Part shown: piece by piece, positions 36,363 through 44,403 of the stretch
Layout: each line of letters opens with the position of its first letter
Numbering within the stretch: the stretch's first letter is position 1
Assembly: GCA_045603745.1 (NCBI GenBank)
Contig: JAZUMQ010000037.1
Location: 66,489 to 130,488, forward strand
From: RGIG995 sp045603745
GTDB lineage: Bacteria > Bacillota > Clostridia > Oscillospirales > UBA644
Direction: 5' to 3'
Length of the DNA stretch: 64,000 bases
The notes under the pieces: generated by a model
The model's database searches: none
Seen by the model: the letters and a program-made list of their open reading frames with translations, nothing else
What the model was told of the DNA's origin: nothing
Made by a program: the position numbers and the translations under genes

Positions 36363-37184
36363 ATGAAGAAGGTAGAATATTCTGCCCATGCAAAAATCCC
36401 GCAAACCCATGACGTCTCTGTTTATTTCTGCGGCAGAGAACAATGCGAAAGCGGACACTCTTACGGTCCGACCATGCGGACTCAATATCTGTTCCACTAC
36501 GTGGTATCAGGGAAAGGAATCTTCCGGACAAAAAACACCGTACATCGCCTCTCCGCCGGTCAGGGATTTATGATCCTGCCCGACCAAGTGGCGTATTACG
36601 AGGCAGACAAAGAGGATCCATGGGAATATATTTGGATCGGCTTTGACGGAACCGACGCAGCACAAATCGTTTCCAACGTAGGATTTTCGGAAAAATCCCC
36701 CATCTTCCGGGGAGAACCCGACAGCAGATTAGAAGGAATCTTAAGCAAACTGCTGGAGTACTTCAAAAACGACCAAAACGACAAATACAATATCCTTGCG
36801 ATGTTCTATTCCGTCATGGCGTTTCTGCAACACAACACCGCAAACCGGAAACAAGGGGAAAAAAGCTACGTCGAAAAAGCGTTGGATTACATACACCACA
36901 ACTATACCTACCGGATTAAGATCGAAGACATTGCCCGTTACGTGGGATTGGATCGAACGTACCTGTTCAAACTTTTCGTTAAAAATATGGGAATTGCACC
37001 CCAAGAATATTTGATCCGTTATCGTCTGGAACACGCCGCCGGAATGTTGACCGAAACGAAACTTTCCACGACTCAAATTGCGTACTCCTGCGGATTCCGG
37101 GATTCTCCGTCCTTCTGCAAGCACTTCAAAGCCCGATACGGAATCTCCCCCCTTGCCCACCGCAAAAAGAACCGGATTGTTTAA
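36363..37184 (+). CDS. AraC-family transcriptional regulator with cupin sensor
   Basis: A 273-residue regulator. The N-terminal half is a cupin-type sugar-sensing domain (YLFHYVVSGKGIFRTKNTVHRLSAGQGFMILPDQVAYYEAD). The C-terminal 100 residues carry two helix-turn-helix motifs (IKIEDIARYVGLDRTYLFKLFVKN; STTQIAYSCGFRDSPSFCKHFKARYGISP). Relatives control sugar-use genes in Firmicutes. Possible targets here are the sugar locus or lacZ, but nothing in the sequence proves this. AGGAGG lies before the ATG. Confidence 0.92.
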   Translation: MKKVEYSAHAKIPQTHDVSVYFCGREQCESGHSYGPTMRTQYLFHYVVSGKGIFRTKNTVHRLSAGQGFMILPDQVAYYEADKEDPWEYIWIGFDGTDAAQIVSNVGFSEKSPIFRGEPDSRLEGILSKLLEYFKNDQNDKYNILAMFYSVMAFLQHNTANRKQGEKSYVEKALDYIHHNYTYRIKIEDIARYVGLDRTYLFKLFVKNMGIAPQEYLIRYRLEHAAGMLTETKLSTTQIAYSCGFRDSPSFCKHFKARYGISPLAHRKKNRIV

Positions 37185-37195
37185 TAGAACCCAAA

Positions 37196-37226
37196 ACTCC
37201 TCCGAACCGTCGGAGGAGTTTTTTAT
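37196..37226 (+). terminator. Terminator after the AraC gene
   Basis: ACTCCTCCGA, a four-base loop and TCGGAGGAGT followed by six T. Confidence 0.92.
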
Positions 37227-37328
37227 ATTTCTTATTTCTTTTCCTTTTGCAGGAGATTGACTCCGGAAGCGTCAACATCGAAAAAATTCAATACTCTGAC
37301 TTGACGTTTTCGAGTCGCACTTAATTTT

Positions 37329-37532
37329 TCAGATAAAATCAATCCTTCCCTCTTTGAGCCGCCTCAACGCAGTGGCACTGCGGGAAACCGATTCCTGCTC
37401 GTCAAAGGATCGACGGACGTAATCTATCACCCGATCCTTTTGATCCTCGGAAAGTTGGGAATAAAACCGGAAGGCGGTGGTATCCTCGGAAAGTTCTGCC
37501 AAAAACGCCCGGAAAACGATTTTTTTCTTCAT
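37329..37532 (-). CDS. Small conserved-looking protein, function unknown
   Basis: A 67-residue protein starting MKKKIVFRAFLAELSEDTTAF. It is charged and probably all-helical, with a C-terminal repeat-like run (VSRSATALRRLKEGRIDFI). The start at 37532 has AAAGGTG upstream at a normal distance; the longer reading is rejected because its extra residues cross this site. Codon use looks genuine, but no family is recognised and no clear terminator follows. It could be a small regulator or adaptor. Confidence 0.55.
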   Translation of the reverse strand: MKKKIVFRAFLAELSEDTTAFRFYSQLSEDQKDRVIDYVRRSFDEQESVSRSATALRRLKEGRIDFI

Positions 37533-37697
37533 AAAAATACACCTTTCTTTCTCCTTTACTCTGCCCAAAAAGAAAGGGGAATTTCCTGAAAAAATTTTCT
37601 TGTGACTTTTTTCCAAACTACTTTGTGAAATCTATACAAAGCCGATGGAAAAGTATTATGAAAAACGCTGAAACTTGTTTCTTTTTCATAAATACTA

Positions 37698-37726
37698 TTT
37701 ACATTTTTGACGGAATATAGTATAAT
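37698..37726 (+). promoter_or_regulatory. Promoter of the EF-G paralogue
   Basis: TTTACA (37698-37703) and perfect TATAAT (37721-37726) with a 17-base spacer. The leader of about 125 bases that follows contains short hairpins (for example TTTCTTTGC/GCAAAGAAA near 37749-37768). Confidence 0.7.
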
Positions 37727-37859
37727 ATCATTATCGGATTTCTTTTTCTTTGCTGCAAAGAAACGGAAGATCCAACCGACAGAAGAAAAAATCTTCTGAG
37801 GGAACGCCGTCGGCCGCCAAGAAGCGTTCGCCGGGGCGGAAAGGAGATAAAACAGGATT

Positions 37860-39863
37860 ATGCAGTACAACACCGAAAATGTCCGCAACATTTGCCTTTT
37901 AGGTCACGGAGGAAATGGAAAAACCTCCTTTGCGGAAGCCATGCTTTATTATACGAAGGGGACAGATCGACTGGGAAAGATCGCCGACGGCACTACCGTT
38001 TGTGACTTTGACCCGGAAGAAACGAAGCGGGGTTCCGGGATTTCTGCCGCTTTGGCACCCGTGGAATGGAAAGGAAATAAGATCAATCTGATCGACACCC
38101 CGGGATACTTTGACTATGAGGGAGAAGTACTGCAGGGTCTGAAAGCCGCCGATGCCGCCGCAATCGTCGTTTCTGCGAAAAACAATTTGCACGTGGGCAC
38201 CGAAAAGGCTTATAAATATTGTCAGAAAAAGAATCTTCCCAACATCTTCATCGTCACGAAGATCGATGAAGAAAACGGAGATTTCATGAAAGTATACACC
38301 GCTCTGCGCCAGCAATTCGGTATGCGTGTTTGCGCCCTGACCTATCCGGTCATCGGCAACGGCAAAGTTATGGGTATGGTGGATCTTTTGAAGATGACCT
38401 ACCGCACCGTGGAAGGAACCAACGCGAAAGACAATCCCATTCCCCCTGCCTTGGAAGATACCGTCAAACGTCTGAAGGACGAATTGAACGAAGCCTTGGC
38501 AGAAACCAACGAAGCCTTAATGGAAAAATATTTTGAGGAAGAACCCTTCACCGACGAAGAAATTCAGACCGCCCTGTCCGTAGGGATTCGCCGCCGGGCA
38601 TTGCTTCCGGTGTTGTCCTGCTCCAACGTTTCTTTGAACGGTCTGGAATCCATTCTCAACGCCATGGTGGAAGTCCTTCCCGCTCCCGTTCCCGCCGCGG
38701 AATCGGGTACCGGCGTTTATATCTTTAAGACCGTCGCCGACGCCTTTGGTAAAATTTCTTATTTCAAGGTGTTGTGCGGAACGTTGAAGTCGGGCATGAC
38801 CTTGACCGACACCAAGACCGGCTTGGGTGAAAAATTCGGTCACATCTACGTGATGAAGGGCAAAAAGCAAACGGAAGTGGAAGAGCTTTGTGCCGGAGAC
38901 ATCGGTGCGGTAACCAAATTGTCCGCTGCCACCGAAAGCGTCCTTACCTCCGGAGTGAAACTGGAAGTAGATCCCATTGAATATCCCACCCCCAATCTGA
39001 AGATGGCAATCACCGCAAAGAAAAAGGGCGATGAAGAAAAGATCTCCCAGGGTCTTCAGAAGATGATGGAAGAAGATAAGACCTTCACTTATTCCATGGA
39101 CCCCGAAACCAAAGAACAAATCCTGTGCGGTATGGGCGAAGCCCAAATCGAAGTACTTTGCTCCCGCCTGAAGACCCGCAACGGCGTGGAAGTGGAATTG
39201 AAAGCACCCCGCATCGCTTATCGGGAAACCATTCGCAAGAAGGTTAAAGTTCAGGGCAAGCACAAGAAACAATCCGGCGGTCACGGTCAATACGGTGACG
39301 TCTGGATCGAATTTGAACCCTGCACCAGCGAGGAATTGGTCTTTGAAGAGAGTATTTTCGGAGGTGCAGTTCCCAAGAACTTCTTCCCTGCCGTAGAAAA
39401 AGGCCTGCGGGAAGCCACCGCAAAGGGCGTTTTGGCAGGATACCCCGTGGTCGGACTGAAAGCGACCTTGGTAGACGGGTCGTACCACGACGTGGACTCC
39501 TCGGAAATGGCCTTTAAGACCGCCGCCGGAATTGCCTTCCGGGAAGGATTGCCTCAGGCGGCCCCCTGTATTTTGGAACCCATCGGGGAACTGAAAGTTC
39601 AGATTCCCGACGCAATGATGGGTGACATTATCGGGGATATTAACAAACGCCGAGGCCAGATCATGGGCATGAATCCTGCCGCCGACCAAGGCTGGACGGA
39701 AGTCACCGCGGAAATTCCCATGTCGGAAACCGCCACCTACGCCATTGACCTGCGTTCCGCCACCCGAGGCAGAGGCGTCTTTACCTTGAACTTCCTGCGG
39801 TATCAGGAAGCCCCCGCAAACATCGCAGAACAGGTCATCGCCAACGCGAAGGTTACGGAGTAA
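37860..39863 (+). CDS. EF-G-like translation factor GTPase (paralogue)
   Basis: A 667-residue protein with EF-G domain order I-V: GTPase domain, domain II (GVYIFKTVADAFGKISYFKVLCG), and the C-terminal EF-G domains IV and V (YRETIRKKVKVQGKHKKQSGGHGQYGDVWIEFEP; ILEPIGELKVQIPDAMMGDIIGDINKRRGQIMGM). The G1 loop is GHGGNGKTS rather than AHIDAGKTT, and G4 reads TKID instead of NKxD. That marks the divergent EF-G-like group found beside a canonical fusA in many Firmicutes, so it is probably not the main elongation factor. AAAGGAG precedes the ATG. Single-gene unit. Confidence 0.9.
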   Translation: MQYNTENVRNICLLGHGGNGKTSFAEAMLYYTKGTDRLGKIADGTTVCDFDPEETKRGSGISAALAPVEWKGNKINLIDTPGYFDYEGEVLQGLKAADAAAIVVSAKNNLHVGTEKAYKYCQKKNLPNIFIVTKIDEENGDFMKVYTALRQQFGMRVCALTYPVIGNGKVMGMVDLLKMTYRTVEGTNAKDNPIPPALEDTVKRLKDELNEALAETNEALMEKYFEEEPFTDEEIQTALSVGIRRRALLPVLSCSNVSLNGLESILNAMVEVLPAPVPAAESGTGVYIFKTVADAFGKISYFKVLCGTLKSGMTLTDTKTGLGEKFGHIYVMKGKKQTEVEELCAGDIGAVTKLSAATESVLTSGVKLEVDPIEYPTPNLKMAITAKKKGDEEKISQGLQKMMEEDKTFTYSMDPETKEQILCGMGEAQIEVLCSRLKTRNGVEVELKAPRIAYRETIRKKVKVQGKHKKQSGGHGQYGDVWIEFEPCTSEELVFEESIFGGAVPKNFFPAVEKGLREATAKGVLAGYPVVGLKATLVDGSYHDVDSSEMAFKTAAGIAFREGLPQAAPCILEPIGELKVQIPDAMMGDIIGDINKRRGQIMGMNPAADQGWTEVTAEIPMSETATYAIDLRSATRGRGVFTLNFLRYQEAPANIAEQVIANAKVTE

Positions 39864-39901
39864 GAAAAGCGAGGCGCACGTAGTACCAAAATAAAAAGGA
39901 A

Positions 39902-39935
39902 GGAATCCCGGTGCGATGCCGGGATTCCGTTTTTA
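39902..39935. terminator. Terminator between the EF-G paralogue and dpaB
   Basis: GGAATCCCGG (39902-39911), a seven-base loop and CCGGGATTCC (39919-39928), followed by GTTTTTATTT. The convergent dpaB gene ends eight bases later and can use it too. Confidence 0.88.
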
Positions 39936-39936
39936 T

Positions 39937-40518
39937 TTATACCAGAATCGGTTGGAGTTGTTTGCCTTGCAAGGCGGCAGTGACGGCGGCGGGAATCAAT
40001 TCCATGTTTGCCACCAAAGAAGCCTCTTTTTTGACGGGATCGTCTTGCCCAAAGGGGACGAAATAATAACCCTTAGTATTGAGAAGCGTTCCGATATTTT
40101 TGGCGTTTCCGGTCAATCCGTCGTTGGTAGAGACCGCGACCAACACCGGGCGGGCGTTGCGAAGATGGGCTTTTACCGCCAAAGTAACAGGGGTATCGGA
40201 AATACCGTTTGCCAATTTCCCCAAGGTGTTTCCCGTGCAGGGGGCAATGACCAAAAGATCCAGTAATTTTTTCGGTCCGATGGGTTCGGCACCGGCGATG
40301 GTATGGATAATGGGACGCTTGCAAATATCTTCAATGGTCGTGCGGAATTCTTCCGCCTTACCAAATCGGGTATCGGTATCGTACGAATTAAAAGACATGA
40401 TAGGCATGAGTTGATACTGCTCTGCTAATTGTTGTATGACCGGCAGAATTCTGCGAAAGGTACAGAACGAGCCGCATAGGGCAAAGCCGACGGTTTTGCG
40501 TTCCAAAGGGCGTGCCAC
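39937..40518 (-). CDS. dpaB: Dipicolinate synthase subunit B
   Basis: A 193-residue flavoprotein-like subunit (VGFALCGSFCTFRRILPVIQQL; LLVIAPCTGNTLGKLANGISDTPVTLAVKAHLRN) of the DpaB/SpoVFB family, related in fold to UbiX and Dfp decarboxylases. With DpaA it makes dipicolinic acid, the calcium chelator of the spore core, in the mother cell. It follows dpaA by ten bases, and its presence marks a spore-former with the Bacillus-type DPA route. Confidence 0.95.
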   Translation of the reverse strand: MARPLERKTVGFALCGSFCTFRRILPVIQQLAEQYQLMPIMSFNSYDTDTRFGKAEEFRTTIEDICKRPIIHTIAGAEPIGPKKLLDLLVIAPCTGNTLGKLANGISDTPVTLAVKAHLRNARPVLVAVSTNDGLTGNAKNIGTLLNTKGYYFVPFGQDDPVKKEASLVANMELIPAAVTAALQGKQLQPILV

Positions 40519-40528
40519 TTCCTTTCTG

Positions 40529-41329
40529 TTAAGGTTTTTTCAAAATATCAATCACGGTTTTTGCCAAATCTTCCCCTGCCGTGACAGGAGCAACCTTTCC
40601 CGGAAGCGCAGGTCCGTCGATGACCGTATGCCCCAACGTCGCCGCCCCTTCCCGGTCGATGCCGCCGGGAGCCGAGGCGAGTTCCAAAAGAAGCCCTCGG
40701 GAAGAGAACGTCTCCAAAACGGTTTTCGTCAAAAGGACGTAGGGTACGGTATTGAAAATTACCTGAAATTCCCCCAAATCCATTTCTCCGGTATCCATTG
40801 CCCCAAATCCATGGAGCAGAGCGTCGGTTCGGTCTTTTTGCTTTCGAGCAGCCACTGTAACCGTTGCCCCCAAAGACGAGAGAACGGCAGACAACCGCTT
40901 TCCGATGGCACCGTACCCTACCACAAGACAGGACAGACCAAACACGGCACGGTCGGTGTTGCGAATCAACAGATCCAGTGCCCCTTCTACGGTGGTGACG
41001 GCGTTGCGCAATTTCAAATCTTCCCGCAGGGACAAGTCGGTATAGTTGGAGAAGGGGTTGTCGGAAATGGGTCCGCCGATGACCGGAAGATCCAAGGGAA
41101 TTCCCAATTTTTCGATCAACTCCGGCAAGGTAGGGGGATTTTCCATCAAGGGAGCGTTCAGCCGTCCGTTTTTCAGACAGGGAAAGGGCAAAACCAAGGC
41201 GGAAACCGATTCCATATCAATGGGAGTCTGATCGGTCAGGGCATAAGAAACAACGGAATATCCTTGATTTTTCATATATTCAAGGGCAGAAAGGGTGCGT
41301 CGATCCCCGCCCGCAAACAAGATCTTCAT
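40529..41329 (-). CDS. dpaA: Dipicolinate synthase subunit A
   Basis: A 266-residue Rossmann-fold subunit. The N-terminal domain (MKILFAGGDRRTLSALEYM) is followed by an NAD(P)-binding domain (CLVVGYGAIGKRLSAVLSSLGATVTVAARK) and a C-terminal GIDREGAATLGHTVIDGPALPGKVAPVTAG region diagnostic for DpaA/SpoVFA. It is shorter than the B. subtilis protein (about 297 residues). GGGAGG precedes the ATG. A possible mother-cell sigma promoter lies about 50 bases upstream. Confidence 0.94.
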   Translation of the reverse strand: MKILFAGGDRRTLSALEYMKNQGYSVVSYALTDQTPIDMESVSALVLPFPCLKNGRLNAPLMENPPTLPELIEKLGIPLDLPVIGGPISDNPFSNYTDLSLREDLKLRNAVTTVEGALDLLIRNTDRAVFGLSCLVVGYGAIGKRLSAVLSSLGATVTVAARKQKDRTDALLHGFGAMDTGEMDLGEFQVIFNTVPYVLLTKTVLETFSSRGLLLELASAPGGIDREGAATLGHTVIDGPALPGKVAPVTAGEDLAKTVIDILKKP

Positions 41330-41375
41330 GCAGATTCCTCCCGAAAAAGGTCTGTTCCATCTTATGAAATAACCA

Positions 41376-41384
41376 TAGTTTATG
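41376..41384 (-). promoter_or_regulatory. Candidate sigma-K/sigma-E -10 element of dpaAB
   Basis: Minus-strand CATAAACTA fits the sigma-K -10 pattern CATAnnnTA. An AC dinucleotide lies about 18 bases further up, inside the neighbouring terminator stem. No sigma-A promoter is visible here. dpaAB is sigma-K controlled in B. subtilis. Confidence 0.45.
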
Positions 41385-41390
41385 CCACAG

Positions 41391-41418
41391 AAAACCCCTC
41401 TCGTTTCCGAGAGGGGTT
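41391..41418 (-). terminator. Terminator of the PadR-DUF1700-DUF4097 operon
   Basis: AACCCCTCTCG and CGAGAGGGGTT (41393-41418) form an 11-bp stem with a four-base loop. On the minus strand the stem runs into TTTTC. It starts 14 bases after the stop of the small membrane protein. Confidence 0.8.
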
Positions 41419-41431
41419 GACCTTGAACTGT

Positions 41432-41602
41432 TTATTCATCGTCTGTTGCGAAAAAAGAAAGAATAAAAAAGACAAGTGCGGCAAGGAACGGAATAGCCAT
41501 TATTTGAAATATCCCGTGAATTGGTGAGGCATAAATCTCCATAAAGAATACTCCAAATAATAATATTTCAATCGAAATAAGTAAATATTGTATCTTTTTC
41601 AT
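41432..41602 (-). CDS. 56-residue two-helix membrane protein at operon end
   Basis: An ORF from ATG 41602 to TAA at 41432 encodes 56 residues. It has two strongly hydrophobic stretches (YLLISIEILLFGVFFMEIYA and FQIMAIPFLAALVFFILSFF), a basic start MKKIQ and an acidic end ATDDE, which is the charge pattern of a real membrane protein. GAAAGGAT, overlapping the end of the DUF4097 gene, lies 14 bases before the ATG, a little far. The gene is 11 bases after that stop and directly before the operon terminator, so it is the fourth gene of the PadR operon. No family recognised. Confidence 0.62.
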   Translation of the reverse strand: MKKIQYLLISIEILLFGVFFMEIYASPIHGIFQIMAIPFLAALVFFILSFFATDDE

Positions 41603-41613
41603 ATGACACTATT

Positions 41614-42591
41614 TCAATCCTTTCTCTCGATGGTAAGATTCACGCTTCCGCTTGTGGTCTCGACTTCGCACAAGCCGCCGTAGGGAACCGATGGGGGTAC
41701 GTCAACCGACCCGCTGGTTGATTTTACGTTAAACCATTTATCACTGCAAAGAGATCCCCGCACAGAACCGCTGGTCAATTTCAGGGAAATCGTTTCGGCA
41801 TCGCATTGGTCCAACCGCAACCCGCCGCTGGTTAATTTTGCGGAAAGTTGTCCTTTGGAGATCACGTCTGCCAGGGAAATCCGTCCGCTGGTCTGCTCAA
41901 ACGAGCAGGATTCTTTCACCTTTGCCTCTTTGATCCGGATCGTTCCGCTGGTTCCTTTCACGTTCAATCGATCGCAGGAGATATTTTCCATTTCCATGCG
42001 TCCGCTGGTTACCTTTCCCGAAAGTTCCAAAGTGGAAACTCCCTGCACGAACATACTTCCGGACGATACGGAAAAATTCAGTTCTGTCATCGCATTTCCA
42101 AGATACTTTATATTCCCGGAAGAAGCCGTCAACTCTGCCCGATCAAAGGTGACACCCGATGCCACCAAAACGTCCATACTATGGGATTCGACGGTTAATT
42201 TTTCATATTCCTTTTCCGGAAGGGATACCTTCACCGTCGGTGTTTTAAAGGAAAAGAAAGTAAATCGCTCGTACCATTTCCGAAGATCGGTTCGCCAAAT
42301 CATCAGAACCCCCTCTTCCACCGAGGCGGTGTAATAGACCTTTTCGGTGGCGGGGCTTGATACGGAACAAACGCCGCCAGTTGACGGCAATATTTCCAAA
42401 TCCGCCCCCAATACCTCTGCATGAACCGAGGTAAAAGGTTGGGTGATGGTATCAACTTTCATACTTACCGGGGAATCCGAAGGATTTTCTTCGGGAGAAG
42501 ATCGCAACAAATACAACCCAAACGCCATCAGTATCACACCTCCAAGCATAATCGAAACAGCCGTAATCAGCGTTGAAATAAATCCTTTCAT
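41614..42591 (-). CDS. DUF4097-family beta-strand-repeat membrane protein
   Basis: A 325-residue protein with one N-terminal transmembrane helix and then a right-handed beta-helix-like body. The repeats have the ..SGxxxx.. pattern of DUF4097 (VESHSMDVLVASGVTFDRAELTASSGNIKYLG; KVTSGRMEMENISCDRLNVKGTSGTIRI; KLTSGSVRGSLC). Such proteins sit with PadR and DUF1700 genes in Firmicutes; their role in the envelope is undefined. Start at 42591 overlaps the DUF1700 stop (ATGA) and has AAAGGAG eight bases upstream. Confidence 0.88.
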   Translation of the reverse strand: MKGFISTLITAVSIMLGGVILMAFGLYLLRSSPEENPSDSPVSMKVDTITQPFTSVHAEVLGADLEILPSTGGVCSVSSPATEKVYYTASVEEGVLMIWRTDLRKWYERFTFFSFKTPTVKVSLPEKEYEKLTVESHSMDVLVASGVTFDRAELTASSGNIKYLGNAMTELNFSVSSGSMFVQGVSTLELSGKVTSGRMEMENISCDRLNVKGTSGTIRIKEAKVKESCSFEQTSGRISLADVISKGQLSAKLTSGGLRLDQCDAETISLKLTSGSVRGSLCSDKWFNVKSTSGSVDVPPSVPYGGLCEVETTSGSVNLTIERKD

Positions 42592-43190
42592 GCCGCACTC
42601 TCCTTTCGCAGGATCATTGCCACAAGTCCTCGAAACGTCCATTTCGTCGCTTGAGTCATACCAACCGCCGCGTATTTACACCCCAACGACCAAAGCACCG
42701 TAAAACCGATCAAAAATGCGCCGGCACCAAAAACCAAGACCCCTTCCCCGATGGCTCCGGAACAGAACAATGCCGTTCCCGCCACGTGCAACGCACCTCC
42801 GCTTGCCCCCAGCGCCAGATCAACGGCATACAGCGCCACAACCACAGACCAAAGGGAAACCAAAAAAGAAATTGCCACCGCCCATAAGATCAAAAGAAAG
42901 GGCGACAAAAATCCAACCACCCAAGGGTTGCGAAGAACATACCGAGACTTGGAGACGACACCCTCGTTGACCGGTTCCGGGATTTCCTCACAAGACGATA
43001 CTTGTGCAATGATTTGATCTGCGATTCGAGTCAGATCTCCCATATTTGCCACCGCTTCTCGTTCGCTCATGCCGTCTTCCATGCGATCGTCAATCATTTC
43101 ACTGTAAAAATCCAAAGAACGGTCAATGTCCCCTTGGGGCAGCTCCACAAGGCGGGTGCGAAGTTCCGATAAAAATTCTGCTTTCGTCAT
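42588..43190 (-). CDS. DUF1700-family membrane protein
   Basis: A 200-residue protein starting with the DUF1700/HAAS-type motif MTKAEFLSELRTRLVELPQGDIDRSLDFYSEMIDDRMEDGMSEREAVANMGD. Three or four hydrophobic segments follow. DUF1700 N-termini are cytosolic helical domains thought to meet the PadR partner. It overlaps padR by four bases (ATGA) and the DUF4097 gene by four bases, so the three are translationally coupled. Confidence 0.92.
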   Translation of the reverse strand: MTKAEFLSELRTRLVELPQGDIDRSLDFYSEMIDDRMEDGMSEREAVANMGDLTRIADQIIAQVSSCEEIPEPVNEGVVSKSRYVLRNPWVVGFLSPFLLILWAVAISFLVSLWSVVVALYAVDLALGASGGALHVAGTALFCSGAIGEGVLVFGAGAFLIGFTVLWSLGCKYAAVGMTQATKWTFRGLVAMILRKESAA

Positions 43191-43504
43191 TGGGGATCAC
43201 GCTCCTTTACGATAAATTCATGGATTGCCTCAAGTTCTTTCCACTCCTCAGAAAACGCCGCCAACTTGGCTTTCCCGGAGGGTGTGATTCTATAATATTT
43301 CCGCAACCGACCGTTGTGTTCCTCGGCGCGGACGGTCAAAAGATCCGCCCCCTCTAACCGCCGCAAAATGGGATATAAGGTCGATTCGGAAATGGCAACG
43401 TATGGCTTCATATCTTTAATAATTTGGTATCCGTAAGAATCTCGATCCTTAATGGCGGCAAGAACGCAAAGTTCCAACAAACCGCGCTTTAATTGAATCT
43501 CCAT
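43187..43504 (-). CDS. PadR-family transcriptional regulator
   Basis: A 105-residue winged-helix regulator of the short PadR-s2 type: QLKRGLLELCVLAAIKDRDSYGYQIIKDM, the recognition-helix region ISESTLYPILRRLEGADLLTVRAEEHNGRLRKYYRITPSGKAKL, and a short dimerisation helix. The start at 43504 follows GGGAGG at six bases. A palindrome covering its own -10 element suggests autorepression, so the operon would respond to an unknown ligand or membrane stress. Confidence 0.94.
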   Translation of the reverse strand: MEIQLKRGLLELCVLAAIKDRDSYGYQIIKDMKPYVAISESTLYPILRRLEGADLLTVRAEEHNGRLRKYYRITPSGKAKLAAFSEEWKELEAIHEFIVKERDPQ

Positions 43505-43523
43505 AACATACCTCCCTCTGCAT

Positions 43524-43555
43524 AATACTATATCACACATAGTATTCAATGTCAA
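43524..43555 (-). promoter_or_regulatory. PadR operon promoter and operator
   Basis: Minus-strand TTGACA (43550-43555) and TATAGT (43527-43532) with a 17-base spacer. The inverted repeat AATACTAT-N7-ATAGTATT (43524-43546) covers the -10 and most of the spacer, as expected for an autorepressor site. Confidence 0.78.
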
Positions 43556-43589
43556 GAGAGGAGCGATAAAATTTGCAGAAAAATCATAT

Positions 43590-43619
43590 TTAAAAGCCTC
43601 TCGCATTCACGAGAGGCTT
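43590..43619 (-). terminator. Terminator of the gene at 43628-44317
   Basis: AAGCCTCTCG and CGAGAGGCTT (43594-43619) with a six-base loop, followed on the minus strand by TTTTAAAT. Confidence 0.75.
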
Positions 43620-43627
43620 AATTTCCT

Positions 43628-44317
43628 TTATTCCTGATAAAAAGCAGAAGACAACAACGTATCTCCGTAGGCGAAATCATAGGAAGCGGCAGCAAAAACG
43701 CCTCCCTCTTCGGCAAAGATCACGTCACACCGGACGATGCCACCTCCCTGAGCATTTACCGTTTCCACCGCGGAAGGAAGAGACGGCGCAATCTGTTTGA
43801 ACGAGTCGAGGTCCGCAGAAACGGTGACGGTGACGGTTTTTCCGTTCAATCCCACGGTGGGTTCCGATTGAACCTGGGCGGTGATACCGTTTTGGGTCAA
43901 TTCGTATTTCAATTTCACAAGAGTCAGATCTTCACTCAAGGTCTCGACCCGAGGAGACGAAGGTTCCGGAAGAAACCCCGGTTCTTCCACCGTTCCCGAT
44001 AGAATTTTTTCCTCTCCCTTGACCAAGATCCAATCGACCTGATCCGGTGTTTTTTCGCTTCGCAGAGCGTTCAACGCATCTCTGCAAGACAAAATCCCGA
44101 CGGCGTCGCCCTGAAAGGTCAAGGTCAGAACGCCTTTTTTCCACTTGCATTGTTCCATTTCAACGCCGGCACGACGCAAGATTTTCCGATAGGGATTGGA
44201 AAAAGAAAGAATCCCAAAAACCAAAGCAGAGATCAACAAAATCAGAATCCCGCCGCAAATGAACCAAAGAAAATTCTTTCGCCAAAAAGACACCCTACGG
44301 CGTCCTCGTCTTCCCAT
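43628..44317 (-). CDS. Single-pass membrane protein of unknown function
   Basis: A 229-residue protein: very basic N-terminus (MGRRGRRRVSFWRKN), one transmembrane helix (about residues 15-37), and an extracytoplasmic domain with alternating strands (LVKLKYELTQNGITAQVQSEPTVGLNGKTVTVTVSADLDSF). I do not recognise the family. AAAGGAGGGG precedes the ATG. It is divergent from spoIIE, and its -35 hexamer coincides with a Spo0A-box-like TTTGTCAAG. Spo0A could therefore lower its expression when sporulation begins. Confidence 0.75.
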   Translation of the reverse strand: MGRRGRRRVSFWRKNFLWFICGGILILLISALVFGILSFSNPYRKILRRAGVEMEQCKWKKGVLTLTFQGDAVGILSCRDALNALRSEKTPDQVDWILVKGEEKILSGTVEEPGFLPEPSSPRVETLSEDLTLVKLKYELTQNGITAQVQSEPTVGLNGKTVTVTVSADLDSFKQIAPSLPSAVETVNAQGGGIVRCDVIFAEEGGVFAAASYDFAYGDTLLSSAFYQE

Positions 44318-44361
44318 AACCGTTCCCCTCCTTTCGGGATAATGTCTGAAAATGTGTCTTT

Positions 44362-44390
44362 ATCATACCATAAAACCTACGGTTTGTCAA
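44362..44390 (-). promoter_or_regulatory. Promoter of the gene at 43628-44317
   Basis: Minus-strand TTGACA (44385-44390) and TATGAT (44362-44367) with a 17-base spacer. Confidence 0.78.
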
Positions 44391-44403
44391 GTTTTTTGCG
44401 GAC

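Noticed and set aside
37241..37330. Possible remnant repeat or hairpin (TTGACG/CGTCAA type) between the AraC gene and the small unknown gene
   Set aside because: Pairing is weak and I see no second copy good enough to define a repeat.
44383..44391. TTTGTCAAG as an independent Spo0A box
   Set aside because: It coincides with the -35 hexamer (TTGACA on the minus strand) of the divergent promoter. Any TTGACAAA -35 looks like a 0A box in reverse, so I list it only as a possibility inside a finding.
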